From the NCBI RefSeq assembly GCF_004684345.1, contig NZ_CP038469.1:1178001-1242000 (forward strand): a stretch of DNA of 64,000 bases, given 5' to 3'. Every line of letters begins with the position of its first letter. The stretch's first letter is position 1. This stretch comes from Citrobacter tructae. Its GTDB lineage: Bacteria > Pseudomonadota > Gammaproteobacteria > Enterobacterales > Enterobacteriaceae. Shown piece by piece: positions 1 to 7,851 of the stretch. The notes beneath the pieces were generated by a model. It made no database searches and was not told where the DNA came from. It saw only the letters and a list, made by a program, of their open reading frames with translations. The translations under genes and the position numbers were made by a program.

Positions 1-100
1 TGACTTCAAAACTTTATTTGAAGGGCAGAAAGTAGAATTCGCAATACACAGCGGTGACAAAGGTCCTGCTGCTGCAAACGTAATACTTTGCGATAAATAA
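1..100 (+). CDS. CspA-family cold-shock protein, C-terminal end only
   Basis: The window opens inside this gene. Reading from base 2 gives the last 32 residues (starting DFKTLFEGQKVEF and ending NVILCDK) and a TAA at 98-100. The pattern F-EGQKVEF--HSGDKGPAAANV is the C-terminal strand region of the CspA family of small single-stranded nucleic-acid-binding cold-shock proteins. The RNA-binding aromatic motifs lie upstream of the window, so the paralogue cannot be named. Csp copies are common in lambdoid prophages, which fits the tail-fibre remnant that follows. Confidence 0.85.
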   Translation, partial: DFKTLFEGQKVEFAIHSGDKGPAAANVILCDK

Positions 101-425
101 ATATTTGTGGGTCTGCGACAACGATGAAGGATTATTCCTGAGTAGACAGATCCATAAATTAATTTAGATAAAAGCAGATTATTCTTAACACCAGGTCAGT
201 ACATTTTACCTTTGTATGAGTGTACTGACCGATGTGATGAAGTGCAGGTCTGCTGCATGAAAAGCCTTAAAGCAGAAGCTAACTGCTTGTAAAATAATAA
301 AGTGCGTAAGAGGTAAGGCAACCTCAAAAAGCATCACTTCCTTGATTTTACCTCACTGGAATTTGCCCGTTAACATCACTGAGAGAACTGGGTGATGGAA
401 AAGACTAACAGAATCATGGCGGCAT
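101..425. other. Intergenic stretch without recognised feature
   Basis: There are 325 bases between the csp stop and the next small ORF. I see no convincing ORF, RNA gene or strong terminator. It could hold the 3' untranslated region of the csp transcript and the promoter of the next gene. Confidence 0.5.
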
Positions 426-653
426 ATGATAAAAGTCCTTGTTTTCTTTAACACCGAACCCTGTAAGGTCATAACCGTTCTAAATGGTATTTCCTCTATC
501 AGGCAAGAGTACCCAAATGGTAAAGAGACACATCTTCGGATAATGTCTGCAGGTTTTCCTTCATTGACTGGTGATCATGGTGTTGTTTATGTGGCGTCAG
601 ACAGGGAGTTAACCTCACAGGAGATACTAAATGCTGCAAAAAAGCATTTGTAG
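426..653 (+). CDS. Hypothetical 75-aa protein
   Basis: The ATG-started 75-codon ORF begins MIKVLVFFNTEPCKVI and ends LNAAKKHL. I do not recognise the family. It is predicted soluble with mixed alpha/beta composition. No strong Shine-Dalgarno is visible (GGCGGCAT precedes the ATG), so translation is uncertain. It lies beside a csp remnant and a tail-fibre assembly remnant, so it probably belongs to an older degraded prophage. Confidence 0.4.
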   Translation: MIKVLVFFNTEPCKVITVLNGISSIRQEYPNGKETHLRIMSAGFPSLTGDHGVVYVASDRELTSQEILNAAKKHL

Positions 654-772
654 TTCTGGCATACCATGGGCCGTCGCAATACTTTTTCGGGGGTGATATC
701 ACTATATTTATCATGAATACTCTCCTGGTGCGTCAGTCTAACAATTACATTCAACTGAAATAAAGAAACATT

Positions 773-889
773 ATGATTACTAACCTTGTATTGATATTTT
801 CTGTAATTACCACTCTGTGCATTATGTTGTTCGCCGCAGTAAAAGTAGGGATTGGTTTGTCTAACAATCCAGATCGAAATGATACTTAG
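773..889 (+). CDS. Small single-pass membrane protein, 38 aa
   Basis: A 39-codon frame begins MITNLVLIFSVITTLCIMLF and ends NNPDRNDT before TAG at 887-889. Residues about 4-27 form one hydrophobic helix and the tail is polar. A purine stretch (AATAAAGAAACA) precedes the ATG. The length and layout are typical of prophage small membrane proteins. The function is unknown and the call rests only on composition. Confidence 0.35.
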   Translation: MITNLVLIFSVITTLCIMLFAAVKVGIGLSNNPDRNDT

Positions 890-943
890 CCCATTCGTAG
901 ACGACTACTCACTTTACCTCATGTTAGGTTTAACTAGAGACAG

Positions 944-1200
944 TCATATCACTGGACAATCAGGCCAGTTAATATCTGGTGTCTGACTGGCATCGACACG
1001 ATTAATCAAAACGCGATATTTTTCCACACCAGCAACAATGCCGATTCCACTTCCGTTGAAATATCAAAATCTACTGTATCCTGCAATGGTCCAATTTTTG
1101 ATGTACCCATCATCAGAATGCTCTCTTTGAGTTGTGCCGCCTGCGTAATCTTCCCCGTTTTTTCTGCTCCATTATCATGCACCCATTTTTCCCATCCCAC
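944..1200 (-). pseudogene. tfa: Tail fibre assembly (tfa) remnant, frameshifted
   Basis: The minus-strand frame MGWEKWVHDNGAEKTGKITQ continues with IGPLQDTVDFDISTEVESALLLVWK. That is the C-terminal half of a lambdoid tail fibre assembly chaperone, similar to the intact tfa at 16547-17131. One A is missing after VWK. The next frame continues the family pattern (YRVLINRVDASQTPDINWPD) to a stop at 944-946. The N-terminal half is gone. It marks an older tail-fibre locus left of the ars genes. Confidence 0.75.
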
Positions 1201-1541
1201 ATTACAAACTCTTCCACAGAATGGTTATCAATGAGCACCGCACTGTATGGGGTGTAATGACGATGTGTCGGGTACTCAATGTCGCCCGGGCCAATAACCT
1301 GGCCCCAAGTATGAGCCGGCGTGGAAACTGCCGGGATAATGCGGTGGCCGGATCGTTCTTCAGTTCACTGAAAAAAGAACGCATCAGAAAACGCATATAT
1401 AAAACCCGGGATCTGGCCCGGGCTGATATCTTCGATTACATTGAAGTGTTCTACAACTGGGCCCGGCGGCGTCAGTCCGGAGGCCTTTGAACAGGCCTCG
1501 TCGTGAGAACAGGATATGTCTACGGGCGTGGGGTCAGTCCA
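1201..1541 (+). mobile_element. IS3-family insertion sequence remnant
   Basis: A frame at 1221-1490 fuses a short upstream piece of an IS3-family OrfB (INEHRTVWGVMTMCRVLNVAR) to its C-terminal catalytic end (MSRRGNCRDNAVAGSFFSSL, then IYKTRDLARADIFDYIEVFYN). The middle of the transposase is deleted. A later frameshift leaves the last motif (GGVSPEAFEQ) in another frame. The likely right end of the element is GGGGTCAGTCCA at 1530-1541, abutting and fusing with arsC. The element cannot be active. It may have brought in, or trimmed, the ars operon. Confidence 0.75.
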
Positions 1542-1965
1542 ATTTCAGTCTTTTGCCTGCATCATCAACGACTTTCTCGCCATCTTCCTTAACGAAAACC
1601 CCTTTTTGAGCATCAGGAAGGATATCCAGAACAACTTCAGAAGGACGACACAGTTTGGTTCCCAGCGGTGTCACAACGATTGGGCGGTTAATCAGGATCG
1701 GATGCTGCAGCATAAAGTCGATTAACTGATCGTCAGTAAATTTATCTTCCGCCAGCCCCAGTTCTTCATACGGCTCAACATTTTTACGCAACAGATCCCG
1801 TACCGTGATCCTCATATCTGCAATGAGTTTGACCAATTCGTCGCGTGATGGAGGGTTCTCAAGGTAATGAATAACTATCGGTTCATCGCCGCTATTGCGG
1901 ATCATCTCCAGTGTGTTACGCGACGTGCCGCAGGCTGGGTTGTGATAAATAGTGATGTTGCTCAT
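1534..1965 (-). CDS. arsC: Arsenate reductase ArsC (glutaredoxin-dependent)
   Basis: This 143-residue protein starts MSNITIYHNPACGTSRNTLE and reduces arsenate to arsenite for export. Cys12 in NPACGTS is the arsenate-attacking thiol of the plasmid R773 type, and the arginine-bearing segments LLRKNVEPYEELGL and INRPIVVTPLGTKLCRPSE are present. It is the last gene of arsRDABC, 12 bp after arsB. The R773 protein ends at KRLK (141 residues). Here two extra residues (LD) and the TGA come from the adjoining IS end, so the original stop was destroyed without obvious harm. Confidence 0.95.
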   Translation of the reverse strand: MSNITIYHNPACGTSRNTLEMIRNSGDEPIVIHYLENPPSRDELVKLIADMRITVRDLLRKNVEPYEELGLAEDKFTDDQLIDFMLQHPILINRPIVVTPLGTKLCRPSEVVLDILPDAQKGVFVKEDGEKVVDDAGKRLKLD

Positions 1966-1977
1966 ATCAGTATCTCA

Positions 1978-3267
1978 TTACAAAGTGAAAGAGAGACGTA
2001 GCGCCAGCGCAGCCAGCGTTACAAACAGCACAGGCAGTGTCATGATGATCCCTGTGCGGAAATAATAGCCCCAGGTGATCGTCATGTTCTTCTGTGAAAG
2101 TACATGCAGCCAGAGCAGCGTTGCCAGGCTACCAATAGGTGTAATTTTCGGCCCCAGATCACAGCCAATCACGTTGGCATATATCATCGCCTCTTTAATA
2201 ACGCCGGTTGCAGTGCTGCCATCGATAGACAGCGCGCCAACCAGCACAGTAGGCATGTTGTTCATGATGGAAGACAGGAACGCCGTCAGGAAGCCTGTGC
2301 CAAACGTCGCGACCCAAAGGCCTTTATCCGCCAGCACGTTCAGTATGGCGGAGAGATATTCCGTTAGGCCGGCGTTGCGCAGACCGTAGACCACCAGATA
2401 CATCCCCAGTGAGAAGATGACGATCTGCCAGGGTGCACCATGCAGCACTTTGCCGGTGTTAATGGCATGGCCTCGTTTCGCCACAGCAAACAGAATTACC
2501 GCCCCAACCGCCGCAATCGCACTAACGGGAATACCGAGCGGCTCGAGGACGAAGAAACCAACCAGCAGAAGAATCAGAACTATCCAGCCGGTGCGGAATG
2601 TAGCCGGATCTTTTATTGCTTTTGCCGGTTCCTTTAGGAGAGCCAAATCGTAAGTCGGCGGAATATCTTTGCGGAAAAACAGATGCAGCATAACCAATGT
2701 GGCAACAATGGCTGCGATATTGACCGGGACCATCACCGACGCATATTCGGTGAATCCCAGACCAAAGAAGTCCGCCGAAACAATATTCACCAGGTTCGAC
2801 ACGATAAGCGGCAGGCTGGCAGTATCGGCAATAAACCCGGCGGCCATGACGAATGCCAGCGTGGTACCTTTGCTGAATCCTAATGCCAGTAGCATAGCAA
2901 TAACAATTGGTGTCAGTATTAACGCCGCACCATCGTTGGCAAACAGTGCCGCCACCGCTGCGCCGAGCAAAACGATATATGTAAACAGCAAACGACCACG
3001 ACCATTGCCCCAACGGGAAACGTGCAGCGCAGCCCATTCGAAAAAGCCAGATTCATCGAGCAGCAGGCTGATGATAATCACGGCAATAAAGGTCGCCGTC
3101 GCGTTCCAGACGATATTCCATACCACCGGGATATCACCTAAATGTACAACACCTGAAATCAAAGCCAGTAAAGCGCCAAGTGTCGCACTCCAGCCGATCC
3201 CTAATCCTTTAGGTTGCCAGATAACCAGAACAATGGTCAGGACAAAAATAACGCCTGCCAGTAACAT
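1978..3267 (-). CDS. arsB: Arsenite efflux membrane protein ArsB
   Basis: This 429-residue polytopic inner-membrane protein extrudes arsenite or antimonite, alone with the proton gradient or as the channel of the ArsA ATPase. The start is at MLLAGVIFVLTIVLVIWQPK because GGAGGATGT precedes this ATG and the length then matches E. coli ArsB; the longer frame to 3309 overlaps the Shine-Dalgarno. Many hydrophobic helices are visible (for example LLFTYIVLLGAAVAALFAND) and the sequence follows E. coli ArsB nearly residue for residue. It sits between arsA and arsC in one operon. Confidence 0.95.
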   Translation of the reverse strand: MLLAGVIFVLTIVLVIWQPKGLGIGWSATLGALLALISGVVHLGDIPVVWNIVWNATATFIAVIIISLLLDESGFFEWAALHVSRWGNGRGRLLFTYIVLLGAAVAALFANDGAALILTPIVIAMLLALGFSKGTTLAFVMAAGFIADTASLPLIVSNLVNIVSADFFGLGFTEYASVMVPVNIAAIVATLVMLHLFFRKDIPPTYDLALLKEPAKAIKDPATFRTGWIVLILLLVGFFVLEPLGIPVSAIAAVGAVILFAVAKRGHAINTGKVLHGAPWQIVIFSLGMYLVVYGLRNAGLTEYLSAILNVLADKGLWVATFGTGFLTAFLSSIMNNMPTVLVGALSIDGSTATGVIKEAMIYANVIGCDLGPKITPIGSLATLLWLHVLSQKNMTITWGYYFRTGIIMTLPVLFVTLAALALRLSFTL

Positions 3268-3314
3268 ACATCCTCCAGACAGGACGACTCTGTCACCCTG
3301 TATATGCAAAAAAA

Positions 3315-5066
3315 TTAACTCACCAACTCTCTGAGTTTTTCAATACCGGTAGGCTCAGATGCCAGTACCGGAACGAGCGCTATGCGGTCAGCGTGCTGAT
3401 GCTTAACAGCCTCAATCTGAGATTGCTCTTGGTTGGCCCGCTGGCAAAGCAAGGGGGAACGCGTATCAGCAATAGAGAGGCTGTTATTGATAATCCAGCC
3501 CCACGGATGAATCCCCGCGCGTTCAAGATCGGCCTGCAAATTTGCCGCCTCCAACACAGGTGTGGTTTCAGGAAGGGTAACCAGCAGAACTTTGGTTCTG
3601 TCCGGATCCTGAAGCTGCATCATTGGCGTAGTAAAATGGCTTTTGTCTCCCATTTTCTTGGTAATTTCACGGTGATAGGCCCCAGTTGCGTCCAGCAGCA
3701 ACAGCGTGTGTCCAGTGGGGGCCGTATCCATCACCACAAATCGCTTACCTGCTTCGCGGATCACGCGGGAAAATGCCTGGAACACGGCGATTTCTTCAGT
3801 ACAGGGAGAACGTAAATCTTCTTCCAGTAATCGTTTCCCGGCCTCATCCAGATCTCTTCCCTTCGTCTCAATGACATGCTGACGATAGCGTTCAGTTTCA
3901 TCGTATGGATTGATCCTGCTGACCTGCAGGTTATTCAGGCTTCCGTTTAAAGTTGTACTGAGATGTGCGGCGGGATCTGAGGTAGTGAGATGTACATCAA
4001 AACCCATATCCGCCAGCCTGACAGCAATGGCAGCCGCCATTGTGGTTTTACCCACACCACCTTTACCCATCAGCATAATCAGGCCGTGTTCACTGCGGGC
4101 GATATCATCAACCAAACCAGAGAGCGATAAGTTTTCAGATGCGTACAGGACGTTCGTTGTAGGGAGCGGTAATGCCTCAGAAAGGGGGTTAAATAGTCCC
4201 TTCAATGCAGATACGCCAACCATGTTGACTGGCTGTAGTAACAAGATATCTGTCGGCAGCCCGGATAAACCAGCAGGAAGATTTACCAGTGCTTCTTGCT
4301 CCCGTTGCATTATTGCAGCGGCTAATGCGTCATGTTCTGTTTCGACGACAGGCAGAACGCCATTAATCACCAGATACTGGTTTTTCAGGCCAATCGCAGC
4401 CAGTTCTTCATGGGTGCGGGCAACTTCCTGCAAAGTGGATTTTTGCAGTCGTGCAACCAGAACCAGGCGGGTACGTTCAGGATCTGATAGTGCCTCAACT
4501 GCATGCGCGTACTGCTCGCGCTGCTTTTCCAGTCCGGCCATCGGGCCGAGACAGGAAGCACCGTCCGGGTTACTCTCAATGAAGCTACTCCAGGCTCCGG
4601 GAAGCTGGAGAAGACGGATAGTGTGACCTGTAGGAGCAGTATCAAAAATGATGTGATCAAAACGGGTCAATAGAGAAACGTCAGTCAACAAGCTGGTGAA
4701 CTCATCGAATGCTGCAATTTCAGTGGTACATGCTCCGGAAAGCTGCTCACTGATACTGTTAACAACGTCATCAGGCAGAAGGCCTTTGATTGGATCAACG
4801 ATTCTGGCGCGATATTGCTGGGCAGCTTCCTGCGGGTCAATCTCCAGCGCGTAAAGTCCGGGTACCGTAGTCACTGGATTAATAGTGTTACCGATAGTCT
4901 GATCAAACACTTGGCCGACATTGGAGGCCGGATCGGTACTGACCAGCAAAACCCGCTTACCCTGCTCTGCCAGGCGGATAGCCGTCGCGCAGGAAATAGA
5001 GGTTTTGCCCACTCCCCCCTTCCCGGTAAAAAACAGGTAAGGCTGGATATTCTGTAAGAATTTCAT
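3315..5066 (-). CDS. arsA: Arsenite-stimulated ATPase ArsA
   Basis: This is a 583-residue cytosolic ATPase that energises ArsB. Two homologous halves each carry a deviant Walker A loop, GKGGVGKTS near residue 15 and GKGGVGKTT near residue 334. The signal motifs DTAPTGHTIRLLQLP and DTAPTGHTLLLLDATG are also present. Three metalloid-binding cysteines are visible in GACTTEIAAFDEF, GASCLGPMAG and LRSPCTEEIAVF. The start MKFLQNIQPYLF is preceded by GGAGGACAT and gives exactly the R773 length; the longer frame to 5090 would overlap arsD's end. arsD is 17 bp upstream. Confidence 0.95.
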   Translation of the reverse strand: MKFLQNIQPYLFFTGKGGVGKTSISCATAIRLAEQGKRVLLVSTDPASNVGQVFDQTIGNTINPVTTVPGLYALEIDPQEAAQQYRARIVDPIKGLLPDDVVNSISEQLSGACTTEIAAFDEFTSLLTDVSLLTRFDHIIFDTAPTGHTIRLLQLPGAWSSFIESNPDGASCLGPMAGLEKQREQYAHAVEALSDPERTRLVLVARLQKSTLQEVARTHEELAAIGLKNQYLVINGVLPVVETEHDALAAAIMQREQEALVNLPAGLSGLPTDILLLQPVNMVGVSALKGLFNPLSEALPLPTTNVLYASENLSLSGLVDDIARSEHGLIMLMGKGGVGKTTMAAAIAVRLADMGFDVHLTTSDPAAHLSTTLNGSLNNLQVSRINPYDETERYRQHVIETKGRDLDEAGKRLLEEDLRSPCTEEIAVFQAFSRVIREAGKRFVVMDTAPTGHTLLLLDATGAYHREITKKMGDKSHFTTPMMQLQDPDRTKVLLVTLPETTPVLEAANLQADLERAGIHPWGWIINNSLSIADTRSPLLCQRANQEQSQIEAVKHQHADRIALVPVLASEPTGIEKLRELVS

Positions 5067-5083
5067 ATGTCCTCCTGACATAC

Positions 5084-5446
5084 TCAGCAACAGGAAGTAT
5101 TACCACCACAACAGCTGGTGGGAGCTAACCCCACCTTCTCCAGCGGAATACCAAACCAGCGAGCCAGCTCAGCGCGTTTTGGATATCGCCCTGCCATCAC
5201 CGTTTCGCCGTCTAGCAACAGTAGCGGAAGCCCTTCTGCTCCAGATGCTTCGAGGAATGCTTTCGCTTTCTCGTTCTGAACGAAGCTCATAGGCTGTTGT
5301 GCCAAGTTGTATCGTTCAACCTGCACGCCACGTCCTTTCAGCCATTGCACATCAGCAGAGAAATCAACCAGAATCTGGTCGACATCTGAGCCACATACGC
5401 CTGTGCTGCAGCACATTGCCGGGTCAAACACCGTTAATGTTTTCAT
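5084..5446 (-). CDS. arsD: Arsenite metallochaperone / weak repressor ArsD
   Basis: This is a 120-residue protein. In the R773 family ArsD hands trivalent arsenic to ArsA and also represses weakly at the ars operator. The N-terminal cysteines in DPAMCCSTGVCG (12, 13, 18) are the chaperone site, and two further vicinal pairs end the protein (TSCCGGNTSCC). It follows arsR by 46 bp, a gap containing a second operator-like sequence. Its presence with ArsA marks the high-level five-gene type of arsenic operon. Confidence 0.95.
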   Translation of the reverse strand: MKTLTVFDPAMCCSTGVCGSDVDQILVDFSADVQWLKGRGVQVERYNLAQQPMSFVQNEKAKAFLEASGAEGLPLLLLDGETVMAGRYPKRAELARWFGIPLEKVGLAPTSCCGGNTSCC

Positions 5447-5456
5447 TTTGAATACC

Positions 5457-5479
5457 TCACATTCGAAAAATCATATATG
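5457..5479. promoter_or_regulatory. Second ars operator-like site between arsR and arsD
   Basis: TCACATTCGAAAAATCATATATG repeats most of the main operator upstream of arsR: the first 13 bases are identical and 20 of 23 match overall. It may allow ArsR or ArsD to modulate transcription of arsDABC, or it may be a decayed duplicate. It lies just upstream of the arsD start. Confidence 0.4.
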
Positions 5480-5493
5480 TTAAGGGAAATTTT

Positions 5494-5847
5494 TTAGAGA
5501 CAAATAGCCTTACCGCTACCAGAGCAGTTTGCCGATGCCAGCTTACGGGCGATGTCCTGTACGTCGTCCTGTTGGCTCAACCAGGCTTGCTCAATCACCT
5601 GAGCAGCCCAGGAAGGAATATGCGGGGATAGGCGGTAGTGAACCCACTTGCCCTGTTTGCGATCCAGCAATAGACCACTTTCACGGAGCATTGCCAGATG
5701 GCGTGAAATCTTGGGCTGTGACTGTTCCAGCGCTGTACAAAGATCGCATACACATAGCTCCCCCATCTCCCTGAGCAGCAGCACGATCCCTAGACGGGTT
5801 TCATCGGAGAGGTTTTTGAAGAGTTGTAGAGAAGTTAGTTCAACCAT
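5494..5847 (-). CDS. arsR: Arsenite-responsive repressor ArsR
   Basis: This is a 117-residue winged-helix repressor of the SmtB/ArsR family. The start MVELTSLQLFKNLSDETRL is chosen because AGGAGATTAAA precedes the ATG and the length equals R773 ArsR; an upstream in-frame ATG at 5907 falls inside the operator. ELCVCDLCTAL carries the metalloid-sensing cysteines 32, 34 and 37, followed by the recognition helix QSQPKISRHLAMLRESGLL. It heads the ars operon and represses it until arsenite binds. Confidence 0.95.
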   Translation of the reverse strand: MVELTSLQLFKNLSDETRLGIVLLLREMGELCVCDLCTALEQSQPKISRHLAMLRESGLLLDRKQGKWVHYRLSPHIPSWAAQVIEQAWLSQQDDVQDIARKLASANCSGSGKAICL

Positions 5848-5900
5848 TTTAATCTCCTGGATTCTCTCCGTAGTTTCCGGCAATAGTTGAGCGCCGTCAA

Positions 5901-5930
5901 CCATCACATTCGAAAATTCGAATATGATGG
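5901..5930. promoter_or_regulatory. ars operator dyad
   Basis: This 30-bp inverted repeat has 14-bp arms, CCATCACATTCGAA and TTCGAATATGATGG, with one mismatch and a 2-bp centre. It lies 54-83 bp upstream of the arsR ATG. Position and symmetry fit the ArsR binding site of the operon. Confidence 0.7.
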
Positions 5931-6004
5931 TAATGTAATTTTAATTCTAGGTTTACTGATTGTTTAGTATTCAATTTGTGAATCCTGTCGCTTTTCGACG
6001 CCTG

Positions 6005-6241
6005 TAACCGGTGCGTTCAGAAAAGCACGTGACTCAGTTGACTACGACTGGTCAAGCAAAGGTGCTCCCCCTTCTTTCCATGAGCAACGTTCTTTGGCTG
6101 AAAGGATATTCAGGGAGCAAGGTATCGACACACAAATTTTGTTGGGCCATAGCAGTAAAGTAATGACCGATCACTACAACGATACGCGTGGAAAAGAATG
6201 GAAAAGCTGGTCATTTTATGACCAGCCTTGCAGAAGAGATG
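6005..6241 (+). pseudogene. Integrase C-terminal remnant of a former tandem element
   Basis: Bases 6005-6241 are nearly identical to 58235-58483, the last third of the intact integrase, including HEQRSLAERIFREQGIDTQ, LGHSSKVMTDHYND and RGKEW. The rest of the gene is missing; homology begins abruptly at TAACC beside the ars promoter. Near the end one base is lost (GGAAAAGCTGG against GGAAAAAACTGG), and a 10-bp TTTTGCAGGG segment present on the right is absent. It shows that an earlier element with almost the same integrase occupied this site. Confidence 0.9.
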
Positions 6242-6371
6242 TGCAGAAGAACTTAAAAACGATAACCCGCAGAGAACATAAACACCCACGGATCGAGGCG
6301 TACACTGTCGTGCTGCTGCGCGCCAGCCAGTTTATAGCTCGCGGTGGTGTCAATATCCATGTACCACACCG
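6242..6371. repeat. attL: 130-bp copy of the ompW 3' end
   Basis: It is identical over 130 bp to 58484-58613. It contains the reverse complement of the last ~118 bases of ompW including its stop. Homology to ompW ends at CCACACCG and the sequence becomes unrelated. With the copy at the right it defines the prophage limits. Integration into the ompW 3' end leaves an intact gene because the phage carries the replaced segment. Confidence 0.92.
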
Positions 6372-6561
6372 GTATCTCCCTGACCTCCAACTATCATCAT
6401 GAATTAAAAATATTTTATTGGTATTTCGTCATGTTTGAGTGACCATTTTGAACGTGTTGTAAGCTTATGATTCGCTGTTAGATTTAAATTGTTTTGCAGA
6501 ACGTATTTTCTCAGATTTTCCTTGAGTACCTATACTTTCAGTCTCGAGACTGGAGGTGTCT

Positions 6562-7233
6562 ATGTGTGGACGTTTCGCTCAATCAATGACGCGTGAAGAT
6601 TATCTTGCCCTGCTCGCTGATGAATCAGAACGCGACATTCCATACGATCCAGAACCCATAGGGCGTTTCAACGTAGCGCCAGGCACCAAAGTTCTGCTTC
6701 TGAGCGAACGTGATGAACAACTGCACCTTGACCCTGTCATTTGGGGATATGCCCCTGGGTGGTGGGATAAGCCACCGCTAATTAATGCTCGCTCTGAATC
6801 TGCGGCCACCAGCAGAATGTTTAAACCACTCTGGCAACACGGCCGTGCAATTTGCTTTGCTGATGGCTGGTACGAATGGAAAAAGGAAGGCGACAAGAAG
6901 CAGCCCTACTTCATTCATCGGGCCGATGGTGAGCCGATATTTATAGCGGCAATCGGCAGCACGCCATTCGAACGAGGAGATGAAGCAGAAGGTTTCCTGA
7001 TAGTTACAGCTGCAGCTGACAAAGGACTGGTTGATATTCATGACAGGCGACCGCTGGTACTGTCACCGGAAGCCGCACGCGAATGGATGAGACAGGATGT
7101 TGGAGGGAAAGAAGCAGCGGAAATTGCAGCCGACGGTGTCATACCAGCTGATAAATTTATATGGCACGCCGTGACGCCTGCCATTGGGAATGTTAAGAAT
7201 CAAGGACCAGAGTTTATAGAAGCTATGCGTTGA
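6562..7233 (+). CDS. yedK: SRAP/YedK-HMCES family abasic-site DNA-protein crosslinker
   Basis: This 223-residue protein is very close to E. coli YedK. Cys2, the catalytic nucleophile that crosslinks to abasic sites in single-stranded DNA, is exposed by starting at MCGRFAQSMTREDYL; TGGAGG lies 5 bases before this ATG. Family motifs include FNVAPGTKVLLLS, WGYAPGWWDKPPLINAR, the active-site region ADGWYEWKKEG and DIHDRRPLVLSPE. It is the first prophage gene inside attL and stands alone. It probably protects phage or host DNA at stalled forks. The host would normally have its own chromosomal copy elsewhere. Confidence 0.9.
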   Translation: MCGRFAQSMTREDYLALLADESERDIPYDPEPIGRFNVAPGTKVLLLSERDEQLHLDPVIWGYAPGWWDKPPLINARSESAATSRMFKPLWQHGRAICFADGWYEWKKEGDKKQPYFIHRADGEPIFIAAIGSTPFERGDEAEGFLIVTAAADKGLVDIHDRRPLVLSPEAAREWMRQDVGGKEAAEIAADGVIPADKFIWHAVTPAIGNVKNQGPEFIEAMR

Positions 7234-7519
7234 TGTACGAAGCATCAGAGAAAAAACGTCTGCTTTGAGCGAAAAGCGGAAGTTGGACTGTTTGCTCCCA
7301 CTAGAGCAACGAGAGCACTTATTTTTGCAAAATTGCGATTGTACGGTGGTCTATATGGATATAATTAGGATTTCTTGTCGCTATTTAAACTACGAGTAAG
7401 TTATCAGTCAACTCAACGCTTCGGGTCAATTTATGATCTTCCTATGTTATATACTGTTCTCGGTCGCCCCCCCATTCTTCACTTTATTGGTTAAGGTGAT
7501 TCCTCAATTTCATTTTTTA

Positions 7520-7768
7520 TTAAACGCCAAACCAGGATGACGTATCGATTTCAAAATCAGATTGATCAATAGTAATGTCATTAGGGTCCTCAACATTCAT
7601 CTCAATATAAATGCTAAACGGATAATTTTCATGTACTTCTGTAAAGTCCTCCCCCTTACCGTATTCTTGAGTTACATAAACCGTACCTGAGACAGCTACA
7701 GTTATTCCATTTTCTTTTCTATTAGTTGAATGTATTAATTTTGGCTTGAGAGGCCCGTAAATTTTCAA
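7520..7768 (-). CDS. Hypothetical 82-aa protein with possible start-region frameshift
   Basis: The frame reads from a TTG at 7768 (KIYGPLKPKLIHSTNRKENG) to DIDTSSWFGV-like C-terminal residues. Its composition is mostly beta-strand and acidic. I do not recognise it. The only nearby ATG (7787) is in another frame. An A7 run (7770-7776 on the complementary strand) separates them, and one A fewer would join the two as MNSTKNLKIYGP. The gene may therefore be frameshifted or use a rare start. It is divergent from the HNH gene at 7852. Confidence 0.35.
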   Translation of the reverse strand: MKIYGPLKPKLIHSTNRKENGITVAVSGTVYVTQEYGKGEDFTEVHENYPFSIYIEMNVEDPNDITIDQSDFEIDTSSWFGV

Positions 7769-7851
7769 ATTTTTTTGTTGAATTCATTAATTTTATGCAG
7801 TATTACTTGTGCTTCATGGCAACTCATCATTGAAGATGGCGAGGGTTCACA

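Noticed and set aside
1516..1725. 69-aa plus-strand frame over arsC
   Set aside because: Antisense of arsC.
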